Source: Salipiger sp. H15 (lineage in GTDB: Bacteria; Pseudomonadota; Alphaproteobacteria; Rhodobacterales; Rhodobacteraceae). From it: a DNA stretch of 64,000 bases. The stretch spans positions 186,001 to 250,000 of the forward strand of contig NZ_CP123386.1 in assembly GCF_040409955.1 (NCBI RefSeq), written 5' to 3'. Under the pieces are notes generated by a model that was not told where the DNA came from, searched no databases, and saw nothing but the letters and a program-made list of their open reading frames with translations. The translations under genes and the position numbers were made by a program. Below are positions 16,771 to 25,462 of the stretch, piece after piece. How positions within the stretch are numbered: the stretch's first letter is position 1; every line of letters starts with the position of its first letter.

Positions 16771-18707
16771 CAGAGGGCCTCGGCAATCTGGAGTTTGGCG
16801 CTTCGCCGCCAGACGGCGAGCGCGGTGCCCAGACCCAGCGCGGCAAGGCCGGCGAGCACGTGGGGCGACAGGAGGGTGAAGGCGCAGGCAAGGCGCAGCA
16901 GGCGCTCCCAGATCGGCAGGCGCTGCCTGTCGAAGCCGATGAGCGCGCTCGACGCGAGGTAGAGCGAGGCCGCCAGCGTCAGCAGCGAGAAGGCGACGAA
17001 GCCGAACGAGGCATTGGCGGCGGCCTCGGTGCCCAGCAGCAGCGCCGGGTTGTAGACGAAGGCGAAGGGCACGAGGAAGATCATCGCGCCGATCCGCGTC
17101 GCCTCGACCGCCGTGCCGATCGGCTTGCCATGCGATATCGAGGCGGCGGCATAGGCGGCGATGGCCACCGGCGGGGTGATCACCGAGGCGACGCCGAAGA
17201 AGAAGACGAACATGTGCGCGGTCAGCAGCTCGACGCCGAAGCCGGTGAGCGTGGGGCCCATGACCGCGACGATGGCGATGTAGGCGGGCAGCGTCGGCAT
17301 GCCCATGCCGAGCACGATGCAGCCCGCGGCGGCGATCAGCAGGGCGGCCATGAGCGAGCTGCTCGCGGCATTGGCCAGCAGCACGGCGAATTTGGTCGGG
17401 ATGCCCGTGGCGTTCAGCGTCGAGACCACGAGGCCGACCATGGCGATGGCGATGGCGAGCTGCGCGACGGTCTTGCCGCCCTCGGCCAGCGCCTCGACCA
17501 GCTTCCACGGCGCGCGGCGGATCGCGGGGTTGATGAGGCTCATCGGGAAGAGCAGGAAGATCGCCGCGATCGAGGCACCGGCGGGCGACAGGCCCGAGAC
17601 CAGCAGCCAGACGATCAGCGCGATCGGCCCGAAGACCAGCGCGAGGTTGATCCAGTCCTGCCCGCTCGGCGGCTCGAGCGCCTCGTCTTCCGCGCGCGCG
17701 GTGATGCCGAGCTTCTCGGCCTCGAAGAAGACCGCGAGGAAGAGGCTGACGTAATAGGCGATGGCCGGGATCAGCACGGCGAGGATCACCGCGAGGTAGC
17801 TGACGCCGACGATGTCGGCCATGACCAGCGCGGCGGCACCCATGATCGGCGGCAGGATCTGCCCGCCGGTGGAGGCGGCGGCCTCGACCGCCCCGGCGAA
17901 GTTGTTCGAGAAGCCGCGGCGGCGGATCATCGGGATGGTGACGACGCCGGTGCCGACGACGTTGGCCACGGCGCTGCCCGAGACGGTGCCGAAAAGCGCC
18001 GAGGCCGAGATCGCCGCGTAGGCCGGGCCGCCGCGGAAGCGGCGCATCAGGTGGAACGAGATGCGGATCATCGAGCCGCCCGCGCCGCAGCCTTCAAGAA
18101 CGGCGCCGAGGATGATGAAGGGCAGCACGGTCGAGAGCACAATGCCCATGATGTTGCCGAGGATGCCCTGGCTCGCGTCGTACCAGGTGTTCTGGGCGAT
18201 GAACTCGTTCAGGTCGCCGACGATGGTCTGGAAGACCCCCGGCCAGTGGGGGCCGGTGGCGAGATAGGCGAAGACCACCGCGCCGAGGATGGCGATGGGT
18301 GCGCCCCAGAGCCGCCAGCAGGCGATGATCGAGAGCACGGCGGGGATCGTCGCCATCCAGGCCTCGCGCGCCGTGAAGAACATGAAGCTGTCCTTCAGCA
18401 CCATCGAGACCTGGTAGTAGTCCCAGGACACCCAGCTCATCAGCCCGAGCGCCACGGCGTAGCCGACCAGGTGGAAGACCGTGAGCCGGTCCTCGCGGGC
18501 GAGGCGCAGCGCGTCCCAGATCAGGAAGCTGAGGAAGCACAGCCAGTAGAACAGCGGCCGGAACCAGTCGAGCTCGAACGGCCCGACGCGCGGCAGCACG
18601 CCGTAGGTGGGCAGCACGTTGGCAAGCCCGACGAGGGCGATGAGCAGTCCAACGGCAAGACCTGCCCGGTGCAGGGTCTTCACCCTGCGTGCGATCGACT
18701 CTGTCAT
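16770..18707 (-). CDS. TRAP transporter fused permease (DctQM fusion, TAXI type)
   Basis: This 645-residue membrane protein has the small (DctQ-like, about 1-190) and large (DctM-like, about 200-640) TRAP permease units joined in one chain, as normally found with TAXI binding proteins. Family marks include SASALFGTVSGSAVANVVGTG, GQILPPIMGAAALVMADIVG and GVASVITPPVAIAAYAAA. It follows the TAXI binding-protein gene and is coupled to the sulfatase gene, suggesting import of an organosulfate. The ribosome site near 18715-18720 (GGAGGAGAT) supports the ATG at 18707. Confidence 0.93.
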   Translation of the reverse strand: MTESIARRVKTLHRAGLAVGLLIALVGLANVLPTYGVLPRVGPFELDWFRPLFYWLCFLSFLIWDALRLAREDRLTVFHLVGYAVALGLMSWVSWDYYQVSMVLKDSFMFFTAREAWMATIPAVLSIIACWRLWGAPIAILGAVVFAYLATGPHWPGVFQTIVGDLNEFIAQNTWYDASQGILGNIMGIVLSTVLPFIILGAVLEGCGAGGSMIRISFHLMRRFRGGPAYAAISASALFGTVSGSAVANVVGTGVVTIPMIRRRGFSNNFAGAVEAAASTGGQILPPIMGAAALVMADIVGVSYLAVILAVLIPAIAYYVSLFLAVFFEAEKLGITARAEDEALEPPSGQDWINLALVFGPIALIVWLLVSGLSPAGASIAAIFLLFPMSLINPAIRRAPWKLVEALAEGGKTVAQLAIAIAMVGLVVSTLNATGIPTKFAVLLANAASSSLMAALLIAAAGCIVLGMGMPTLPAYIAIVAVMGPTLTGFGVELLTAHMFVFFFGVASVITPPVAIAAYAAASISHGKPIGTAVEATRIGAMIFLVPFAFVYNPALLLGTEAAANASFGFVAFSLLTLAASLYLASSALIGFDRQRLPIWERLLRLACAFTLLSPHVLAGLAALGLGTALAVWRRSAKLQIAEAL

Positions 18708-18757
18708 GAGATCTCCTCCCGGCCCGGCTCGGGCCCTGCGCCGCGTGGCGGCGGTGC

Positions 18758-18780
18758 CCCGGCCCTCGATCCGGGCCGGG
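18758..18780 (-). promoter_or_regulatory. Intercistronic hairpin between TAXI binding-protein and permease genes
   Basis: CCCGGCCC (18758-18765) and GGGCCGGG (18773-18780) are exact reverse complements around a seven-base loop. No T-run follows. The position directly after a binding-protein gene matches five other operons in this window. Confidence 0.55.
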
Positions 18781-18818
18781 TGCGGTTCGTCCGGCCCGCG
18801 TCGGGGCCGCTCTCCTGG

Positions 18819-19829
18819 TCAGTCTGCCTTCAGCGCGTCCGGGATCGTGATGCCCCGTTCCTCGTAATAGCGCGCCGCGCCTGGGTGGACCGGCATGTTC
18901 GCCCCGGCGAAGGGATCCTCGGTGTTCAGCGCCGCGAGCAGCGCGTTGGCCGCCTGCATCTTGTCGAGGTTCTCGAAAAAGGACCTGGTGAGCGCGTAGG
19001 CGGCCTCGTCCGAGAGATCCTTGTTCGCGCCCATCATCATCACCGCGACCATGATGTTCTGGTCCGCGTCGCCGTTGACCTGGCCCTGGTAGGTGCCGGC
19101 CGGCACGACGTCGGTGCGCACCGCCTGATCGACGAGGTAATCCGCCCAGCCGTCGCCCGCGACGACCTCGTCCGGCACGCCGATGATGCGGATCTCGCGC
19201 TGCAGGCTCAGCTCCTGGATCGACTGCTGCCCGACGGCGGCCGACATCACGAACATGTCGAACTGGCCGTCCTGGAAGGCCTGGCTCGAGGCTTCCCAGG
19301 GCAGGCGGATGCCCTCGTAATCGGTGCCGTCCTCGAGCCCGCCCGAGGCCTCGCGCACCATGCCGCGGACCTGGTTGGCGGCCGCACCGGCGGGCGGGCC
19401 GACGTAGACGCGCTTGCCCTTGATGTCGTCCCAGCTCTCGATGCCGCTGTCGGCCCAGACGATGGGATGGAACGAGCCGCCCGGGAAGGTGAAGAGCATC
19501 CGCAGGTTGCCGGCCAGCGCCTTCGCCTGGTCGGCGGTCTTTTCGTAGGGCCCGACCCCGCGTGCCATCGCGCCATAGGCGGGAGGCGGCACGACGGCGA
19601 GATCGAGCTGGCCGGCGCCGACCTTCATCACCGAGCGGGTCAGCACCTGTCCGAGCGAGACCTGCAGATCATATCCCGCCTCGGCGGTGAACTGCGCCCA
19701 GGTCTGCGGCACCATGCCGGTGAGCGAGGCGCTGCCGCCGCCCTCGATGCCCAGCGTCTCGGCCTGCGCGGCGAGCGCGCTGCCCGCGAGCACGGTGGCC
19801 ACCGTCATGAATTTCAGGGTCTTGAACAT
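18819..19829 (-). CDS. TAXI family TRAP solute-binding protein
   Basis: This 336-residue periplasmic protein has a signal peptide (MFKTLKFMTVATVLAGSALA, cleaved near AQA) and a TAXI-type body: ETLGIEGGGSASLTG at the mature start, GQLDLAVVPPPAYGAMARG, and GKRVYVGPPAGAAANQVRG. TAXI proteins deliver glutamate-like or other organic acids to a fused TRAP permease. The ATG at 19829 follows a perfect GGAGGAGAG ribosome site. It is the first gene of the putative organosulfate operon, just downstream of the LysR gene on the same strand. Confidence 0.92.
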   Translation of the reverse strand: MFKTLKFMTVATVLAGSALAAQAETLGIEGGGSASLTGMVPQTWAQFTAEAGYDLQVSLGQVLTRSVMKVGAGQLDLAVVPPPAYGAMARGVGPYEKTADQAKALAGNLRMLFTFPGGSFHPIVWADSGIESWDDIKGKRVYVGPPAGAAANQVRGMVREASGGLEDGTDYEGIRLPWEASSQAFQDGQFDMFVMSAAVGQQSIQELSLQREIRIIGVPDEVVAGDGWADYLVDQAVRTDVVPAGTYQGQVNGDADQNIMVAVMMMGANKDLSDEAAYALTRSFFENLDKMQAANALLAALNTEDPFAGANMPVHPGAARYYEERGITIPDALKAD

Positions 19830-19894
19830 CCGCTCTCCTCCAGTTCGGATCTCTCCTCTGGGGCCGGAGACTATATCCTGCACGTGAGAATGAC

Positions 19895-20866
19895 CTATTC
19901 CTTCTCGGCCTGATCCATACCAAATTCGGTATGAATCGGCGCGCGGGACAGGCGCTCGCGGCACATCGCGAGGAGCCGGCGCAGCGCCGGGCCCTCCGGC
20001 GTACCGGGCACGGTCGTCAGCCCCACCGGCCCCTTCAGCGCGTCGTCCGAGATCGGCAGGATCACCAGTTCGCCCGCCGCACGGGCGTCGGCGACCAGCG
20101 CCTCGACCGTCACGACGACATGGGTCGCGGCGCGGATGGTCTTGAGGTTGAACCCCGCATCCACCGACTCGATCGCGAAGTCCGGCGCCACGAAGCCGCT
20201 CTTGACCAGAAAGCGCTCGAGCTCCTGCCGGATGATCGTGCCCGGGATCGGCACCAGCATGGGTTGCTCCAGCATCAGCCCGAGGTCGATCCTCGCCCCC
20301 GGCTGCGCGAGCGGATGCTCGGTCCCGACCGCAAAGACGATCGACTCGTCGTAGAGGTGCTGGAAGCTGAGTCCGTGCATGGCGGTGGAATCCGACAGCC
20401 GCCCGATCACCACGTCGAGCGCCCCCTGCCGCAGCCGTGCCAGCAGCTCGGCGTTGGAGCCCGAGACGACGCGCACCGTGGTGTGCGGATAGAGCTGCTG
20501 GAAGTCCTCGACGATCCCCGGCAGCGACAGGCCGCAGACATTCGGCAGCGCCCCGATCCGCAGCAGCTCGCGGCTGCCGCCCATGTCCTGCGTCGCCTGC
20601 AACCCCTCGGTGAGCAGCGCCATCGCCGCCTCGGCGGAATCGAAGAGCTTGCGGCCATGCACGGTCAGCACCGCGCCACGCTGCGAGCGGTCGAAGAGCG
20701 TGACGTCGAGCGTCGTCTCGAGCTCGCGGATCGAGCGCGAGACGGCGGGCTGGGTCAGCCCCAGCACATCCGCGGCGGCCATGAAGCTGCCGCGCCGCGC
20801 GACCTCGAGAAAGCAGCGGACCTGACGGAAGCGGAGCCGCGCCAGCAGGCGTGATGGATTTTCGAT
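19895..20866 (-). CDS. LysR family regulator (PcaQ/GbpR-like), apparent ATC start
   Basis: The LysR winged helix is complete only if translation begins well before the first ATG (20782). Upstream in-frame codons give RLRFRQVRCFLEVARRGSF, the normal first helix, followed by MAAADVLGLTQPAVSRSIRELE. No ATG, GTG or TTG occurs in that stretch before an in-frame stop near 20896. The ATC codon at 20864-20866 is preceded, six bases upstream, by GGGGAGG, so it is the best start candidate. The effector domain resembles the PcaQ/GbpR subgroup (about 323 residues in all). It probably controls the TAXI/sulfatase/SulP operon directly downstream. Confidence 0.8.
   Translation of the reverse strand: MENPSRLLARLRFRQVRCFLEVARRGSFMAAADVLGLTQPAVSRSIRELETTLDVTLFDRSQRGAVLTVHGRKLFDSAEAAMALLTEGLQATQDMGGSRELLRIGALPNVCGLSLPGIVEDFQQLYPHTTVRVVSGSNAELLARLRQGALDVVIGRLSDSTAMHGLSFQHLYDESIVFAVGTEHPLAQPGARIDLGLMLEQPMLVPIPGTIIRQELERFLVKSGFVAPDFAIESVDAGFNLKTIRAATHVVVTVEALVADARAAGELVILPISDDALKGPVGLTTVPGTPEGPALRRLLAMCRERLSRAPIHTEFGMDQAEKE
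19916..19933. promoter_or_regulatory. Palindrome CATACC-N6-GGTATG, candidate LysR site
   Basis: CATACC (19916-19921) and GGTATG (19928-19933) form a perfect inverted repeat, and four of the six central bases also pair. It lies inside the last codons of the LysR gene, about 90 bases upstream of the TAXI gene start. PcaQ-type regulators are known to bind ATAACC-N4-GGTTAA-like sites, so this is a plausible operator for the upstream LysR. Confidence 0.5.
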
Positions 20867-20943
20867 GGCGCGCCTCCCCGTCGCGAGTTGCCTTCATCTA
20901 GCCGCTTCGCCGGCGCCGCGCCAAGGCCCGGCGCCGGCGCGGC

Positions 20944-21555
20944 TCAGTCGGCGCGCTGCAGGATGTGGTCGCGGATCAGCCCGGCCAGCGCCGCGCCGTC
21001 GCGCGCCCGCACCGCCGCGACCATGTCGAAATGCTCGCGCGCCGAGCGCTCGATGCGCGAGCGGTCGAGCCATTGCGAGGCCGGGGCCGGCGAGGTGCGC
21101 ATCCTCAGGTCGTCGACCAGCGCCACCATCGACGGGTTGCGGGCACAGCCGAGCAGCTCGCGGTGGAAGGCAAGGTTGGCATCATAGAGCAGGTGGAACG
21201 GCCCGTTCACCGCGATCCGCTCGAAATCCGCGGCGAGCCGGCCGAGCTCGGTCACCTGCGCCTCGGCGGCATTGCGGCAGATCGCCTCGGCGAAACCGGT
21301 CTCGATGGCGACGCGGATGTCGAGCACCTGGTCCGCTTCTTCGGTGTCGGCCGGGTGGACAGAGTAGCCGCGGTTCTTCTCGTGGCGGATCAGCCGCCGC
21401 CCGGCGAGCGTCTCGAGCGCCTTGCGCACCGGCGCGCGGCCGACGCCGTAGCGCTTCTGCAGGTCGACCTGCTTGAGCCACGAGCCCGGCGTGAACAGCC
21501 CCGCGCGCAGGTCCTGCGCCAGCCGTTCGGTGATCTTCTCGGCGTCTTCTGACAT
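20944..21555 (-). CDS. GntR family regulator, FCD type
   Basis: This 203-residue regulator has an N-terminal winged helix (GLFTPGSWLKQVDLQKRYGV, then GRAPVRKALETLAGRRLIRHE) and a C-terminal FCD domain with the FHRELLGCARNPSMVALVDD metal-site segment and a late REHFDMVAAVRARD helix. It is transcribed divergently from the M20 amidohydrolase and ABC-transporter operon and is the likely local repressor of that operon. Two spaced inverted repeats in the shared promoter are candidate binding sites. Confidence 0.9.
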   Translation of the reverse strand: MSEDAEKITERLAQDLRAGLFTPGSWLKQVDLQKRYGVGRAPVRKALETLAGRRLIRHEKNRGYSVHPADTEEADQVLDIRVAIETGFAEAICRNAAEAQVTELGRLAADFERIAVNGPFHLLYDANLAFHRELLGCARNPSMVALVDDLRMRTSPAPASQWLDRSRIERSAREHFDMVAAVRARDGAALAGLIRDHILQRAD

Positions 21556-21655
21556 GTCCTGCCCCTGTCCCCTCTCCCGTATCTACCCGATGCCCCGTGG
21601 CGAGGGAATCGCTTCGTGGTGCCGTGCAAGCTCTCCGCAGCCTTGCCGTTTTCAG

Positions 21656-21713
21656 ATTGCACAAACTTCGATCTTGCAATGTCACCAAAATTGGCACCAA
21701 TAATACAGCCAAT
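21656..21713. promoter_or_regulatory. Two candidate operators in the gntR/amidohydrolase divergent promoter
   Basis: ATTGCA (21656-21661) with TGCAAT (21675-21680), and ATTGGC (21690-21695) with GCCAAT (21708-21713), are two exact inverted repeats of nearly equal span (25 and 24 bases). They sit in the AT-richer gap 21556-21741 upstream of the amidohydrolase start. The regulator at 20944-21555 is the obvious candidate ligand. Confidence 0.45.
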
Positions 21714-21741
21714 ATCAGGCAGGACCACGAAGGCAATCATT

Positions 21742-23166
21742 ATGACCGCCAGCAACACCGACAGCATCTGGCCCCATGTGGACGCGCGGGAGGCGGCGTT
21801 CTGCGCCCTGTCCGACCGCGTGTGGGAGATGCCGGAGACCAATTTCGCCGAAGTCCGCTCCTGCGTCGAACACGCCGAGATGCTCGAGGCCGAGGGCTTC
21901 CGCGTCACCCGCGGCGTTGCCGGGCTGCCGACCGCGGTGATGGGCGAGGCCGGCAGCGGCGGGCCGGTGATCGCGATCCTCGGCGAGTACGACGCCCTGC
22001 CCGGCCTCAGCCAGAAGGCGGGCGTGGCCGAGAAGTCCCCGCTGCAGCAGGGCGCGCCGGGCCATGGCTGCGGTCACAACGTGCTGGGCGCGGGCTCGAT
22101 GCTGGCGGCCGCCGCGCTGAAGGGCTGGCTCGAGGAGACCGGCCGCCCCGGCCGGGTGCGCTATTACGGCTGCCCCGCCGAGGAGGGCGGCTCGGGCAAG
22201 GGCTTCATGGTGCGCGACGGGCTCTTCGACGACGTCGACGTGGCGATCTGCTGGCACCCCGCGCCGCTTGCCGCGGTCAACACGCCGATCTCGCTGGCCT
22301 GCAACGAGATCCTCTTCGAGTTCGAGGGCAGGTCCTCGCATGCCGCCGCCGCGCCGGAACTCGGGCGCTCGGCGCTCGACGCGGTCGAGCTGATGAACGT
22401 TGGCGTGAACTTCCTGCGCGAGCACATGGTGGACTCGGCGCGCATCCACTACGCGATCACCGATGCCGGGGGCCACGCGCCCAACGTCGTGCAACCCTAC
22501 GCCGCGGTGCGCTACCTGATCCGCGCGCGCGAGCTCGACGAGCTGCTGCCGCTGGTCGAGCGGGTGCGCAAGGTCGCCGAGGGCGCGGCGCTGATGACCG
22601 GCACCACGGTGCGTGACCGCGTCCTCTCGGGCGACGCCAACCTGATCGGCAACACGCCGCTGGAAGAGCTGATGCACGCCCAGCTCGAACGGCTGGGACC
22701 GCCCGCCTTCGACGCCGAGGACCACCGTTTCGCCGAGGAAATCCGCAAGACGCTGACCCCCGAGGAGATCCGCGCCGCCTTCAAGCGCTTCGGCGTGGCG
22801 CCGCGCATGGACCTGCCACTCTGCGACTTCATCGCGCCGCTCACCCAGGGCCAGGGCGGCGGCGTCGGCTCCACCGATGTCGGCACCGTCAGCTGGGTCG
22901 TGCCCACCGTGCAGGTGCGCGGCGCGACCTATGCCATCGGCACGCCGGGCCATTCCTGGCAGCTCGTGGCGCAGGGTCAGTCCGGCATCGCGCACAAGGG
23001 CATGGTCCATGCCGCCAAGGTGATGGCCGCCACCGCCAAGGCGGTGATCGAGGACCCGGCGCAGCTTGCCGCCGCCAAGGCGGATTTCGAGCGCCGCCGC
23101 GACGGCCGGCCCTTCGTCAACCCGCTGCCCGACGACGTGGCGCCGGACCTGCCGGTTCCGGCCTGA
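21742..23166 (+). CDS. M20 family amidohydrolase (AbgB-like)
   Basis: This 474-residue metallopeptidase belongs to the M20D amidohydrolase group, which includes p-aminobenzoyl-glutamate hydrolase subunit B and indole-acetyl-amino-acid hydrolases. The metal site is visible as GHGCGHN (Cys110, His112) and CPAEEGGSGK (Glu147). A dimerisation insert follows (CNEILFEFEGRSSHAAAAPE). The likely reaction is hydrolysis of an N-acyl amino acid. The ATG at 21742 matches the family N-terminus; an earlier ATG adds unrelated residues. It begins an operon with a polar amino-acid ABC importer, suggesting scavenging of an acylated or conjugated amino acid. Confidence 0.9.
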   Translation: MTASNTDSIWPHVDAREAAFCALSDRVWEMPETNFAEVRSCVEHAEMLEAEGFRVTRGVAGLPTAVMGEAGSGGPVIAILGEYDALPGLSQKAGVAEKSPLQQGAPGHGCGHNVLGAGSMLAAAALKGWLEETGRPGRVRYYGCPAEEGGSGKGFMVRDGLFDDVDVAICWHPAPLAAVNTPISLACNEILFEFEGRSSHAAAAPELGRSALDAVELMNVGVNFLREHMVDSARIHYAITDAGGHAPNVVQPYAAVRYLIRARELDELLPLVERVRKVAEGAALMTGTTVRDRVLSGDANLIGNTPLEELMHAQLERLGPPAFDAEDHRFAEEIRKTLTPEEIRAAFKRFGVAPRMDLPLCDFIAPLTQGQGGGVGSTDVGTVSWVVPTVQVRGATYAIGTPGHSWQLVAQGQSGIAHKGMVHAAKVMAATAKAVIEDPAQLAAAKADFERRRDGRPFVNPLPDDVAPDLPVPA

Positions 23167-23186
23167 CCCCCAAGCGAGAGCCGATC

Positions 23187-23903
23187 ATGGACCGACCCGG
23201 ATTCTTCGAGCTTATGAGCTTCGGCCCCGATGGCTGGGCCCCCGCCCTGCTGCAGGCGACGCTGATGACCCTCGCCGTCGCCGGCACGGGCTACCTGATC
23301 GGCGGCACGCTCGGCGCGCTGCTGGCCTGGGCCAAGCTGCGCGGCGGGCCGGTGCTGCGCGGCATCGCGGGGACCTACACCACCGTGCTGCGCGGCATCC
23401 CCGACCTCCTGGTGATCTACCTCTTCTACTTCGGCGGCTCGATGATGCTGACCGAGCTCATGCGCGGTCTCGGCCACGAGGGCTTCTTCGACCTGCCCGG
23501 CTTCGCGGCAGGGGCGATGGCGATCGGCGTCGTCTCGGCGGCGCAGCACGCCGAGGTCTTCCGCGGCGCCTACCGCGCTGTGAACCCCGGCGAGATCGAG
23601 GCCGCCTGCGCCATCGGCATGTCGCGCGCCACGATGTTCCGCCGCATCGTGCTGCCGCTGACCGCCCGCCACGCGCTGCCCGGCATGGGCAACGTCTGGC
23701 AGATCACCCTGAAGGAAAGCGCACTGGTCTCGGTCACCGGGGTCGTCGAGCTGCTGCGCCAGGCGCAGATCGGCGCCGGCTCGACCCGCCAGCCCTTCTA
23801 CTTCTTCTTCGCCGCGGCGGTGCTCTTCCTCGTCGTGACCTGGGGCTCGGGGCTGATCCTCGGCCGCGCCGAGCGGCACTTCAACCGCGGGCTGCAGAGG
23901 TAA
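23187..23903 (+). CDS. Amino-acid ABC transporter permease (HisQ/ArtQ type)
   Basis: This 238-residue inner-membrane protein has about five spans. The first half carries the HisQM-type region LRGIPDLLVIYLFYFGGSMM, and the EAA loop that docks the ATPase is VNPGEIEAACAIGMSRATMFRRIVLPLTA. Such permeases form heterodimers with a second permease for import of polar amino acids or opines. It lies 20 bases after the amidohydrolase and just before the partner permease at 23908. Confidence 0.92.
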   Translation: MDRPGFFELMSFGPDGWAPALLQATLMTLAVAGTGYLIGGTLGALLAWAKLRGGPVLRGIAGTYTTVLRGIPDLLVIYLFYFGGSMMLTELMRGLGHEGFFDLPGFAAGAMAIGVVSAAQHAEVFRGAYRAVNPGEIEAACAIGMSRATMFRRIVLPLTARHALPGMGNVWQITLKESALVSVTGVVELLRQAQIGAGSTRQPFYFFFAAAVLFLVVTWGSGLILGRAERHFNRGLQR

Positions 23904-23907
23904 CCTC

Positions 23908-24642
23908 ATGGACTTTCCCTTCCTCTGGCAGACCGTGCGCACGCTCTCGGCCGGGATCCCGCTGACGCTGCTGCTGGCCACGCTCTCGGTCTCGATCGGC
24001 GTCGTGATCGCCATTGCCATCGCCTCGGCCCGGCTCTGGGGGCCGCTCTGGCTGCAGCGGGCCGCGCGGTTCTACATCTTCGTCTTCCGCGGCACGCCGC
24101 TGCTCGTGCAGATGTTCCTGATCTACTACGGGCTCGGCCAGTTCGACGCGGTGCGCAGCAGCCCGCTCTGGCCGGTGCTGCGCGAGCCCTTCTGGTGCGC
24201 GATCCTCGCGCTGGCGCTGAACACCGGGGCCTACGGCTCCGAGATCGTGCGCGGCGGGCTGCAGTCGGTCGGCCACGGCCAGCGCGAGGCGGCCATCGCC
24301 TGCGGCATGTCGCCCTGGCTCGCCTTCCGCCGCATCGTGCTGCCGCAGGCGGTGCGCCAGGCCCTGCCCGCCTATGGCAACGAGCTGATCCTGCTCTGCA
24401 AGGCCACCTCGCTGGCCTCGATGATCACCCTGATGGAGATCACCGGCCTCGCCGCCAAGCTGATCTCGGACACCTACCGGGTGATCGAGGTCTTCGCCGC
24501 CGCGGGCACGATCTACCTCGCGATCAACTTCGTGCTGACCCGCATCGTGGCCTTTGCCGACCACCGCCTGACCGCGCATCTGCGCCCGGTCAGCGCTGCC
24601 AAGACCGCGACCGACACCCGCCTGACAGGAGCCAAGCCATGA
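23908..24642 (+). CDS. Amino-acid ABC transporter permease (HisM/ArtM type)
   Basis: This 244-residue partner permease has typical HisM marks: [20 protein letters not shown] and the EAA loop [20 protein letters not shown]. The C-terminus runs into the ATPase gene with a four-base overlap (ATGA), showing tight coupling. With 23187-23903 it should form the membrane channel of a polar amino-acid importer serving the amidohydrolase operon. Confidence 0.92.
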   Translation: MDFPFLWQTVRTLSAGIPLTLLLATLSVSIGVVIAIAIASARLWGPLWLQRAARFYIFVFRGTPLLVQMFLIYYGLGQFDAVRSSPLWPVLREPFWCAILALALNTGAYGSEIVRGGLQSVGHGQREAAIACGMSPWLAFRRIVLPQAVRQALPAYGNELILLCKATSLASMITLMEITGLAAKLISDTYRVIEVFAAAGTIYLAINFVLTRIVAFADHRLTAHLRPVSAAKTATDTRLTGAKP

Positions 24643-25400
24643 CCTCTCCCGCCATCCGCCTGCGCGGCCTGCGCAAATCCTTCGGCGCGAACGAGGTGCT
24701 GCGCGGCGTCGATCTCGAGGCGCGGCAGGGCGAGGTGGTCTCGATCCTCGGCTCCTCGGGCTCGGGCAAGTCCACCATGCTGCGCTGCATCAACCTGCTC
24801 GAGACGCCCTCGGGCGGCGAGGTCTGGATCGGCGACGAGCGCATCGAGCTGGTCACCGACCGCGCCGGGAAGTCGAAACCCGCCGACCCCGTGAAAGTGC
24901 AGAAGCTGCGCGCGCGGGTCGGGATGGTGTTCCAGTCCTTCAACCTCTGGTCGCACAAGACCGTGCTCGAGAACGTCATGGAGGCGCCGGTCCACGTGCT
25001 CGGCCGCTCGAAGGACGAGGCGAAGGACGAGGCGCTCGCCTTCCTCGACAAGGTCGGCATCGCCGCCAAGCGCGACGCCTATCCCGCGCAGCTTTCCGGC
25101 GGCCAGCAGCAGCGCGCCGCGATCGCCCGCGCGCTGGCCATGCACCCCGACGTGATGCTCTTCGACGAGCCGACCTCGGCGCTCGACCCGGAACTGGTGG
25201 GCGAGGTGCTGCGGGTGATGCGCGGCCTCGCCGAGGAGGGCCGTACCATGCTCGTCGTCACCCACGAGATGGGCTTTGCCCGCGACGTCTCGAACCGCGT
25301 CGTCTTCCTGCACGAGGGCCAGATCGACTGCGAGGGCAGCCCGGCCGAGCTTTTCGGCGGCGGCGGCTCCGAGCGTTTCCAGCGCTTCGCCACGACCTGA
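24639..25400 (+). CDS. Amino-acid ABC transporter ATP-binding protein
   Basis: This 253-residue nucleotide-binding subunit has Walker [11 protein letters not shown]-loop [13 protein letters not shown], signature LSGGQQQR, Walker [16 protein letters not shown] and the switch His in VVTHEMGFA. It is the HisP/GlnQ type. The ATG at 24639 overlaps the stop of the preceding permease. It powers uptake through the two permeases upstream, and the binding protein is encoded next. Confidence 0.95.
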   Translation: MTSPAIRLRGLRKSFGANEVLRGVDLEARQGEVVSILGSSGSGKSTMLRCINLLETPSGGEVWIGDERIELVTDRAGKSKPADPVKVQKLRARVGMVFQSFNLWSHKTVLENVMEAPVHVLGRSKDEAKDEALAFLDKVGIAAKRDAYPAQLSGGQQQRAAIARALAMHPDVMLFDEPTSALDPELVGEVLRVMRGLAEEGRTMLVVTHEMGFARDVSNRVVFLHEGQIDCEGSPAELFGGGGSERFQRFATT

Positions 25401-25462
25401 CCGGCGCCGCGCCCCGATTAGACCAGCAACAGACCAACCAAAGACCAACAAGGGAATACACA

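Noticed and set aside
16860..19913. Very long plus-strand open frame (about 1,017 codons) opposite the TAXI-TRAP operon
   Set aside because: It is antisense to well-supported genes, has the His/Arg/Asp-rich composition typical of GC-rich shadow frames, and has no recognisable domain or ribosome site.
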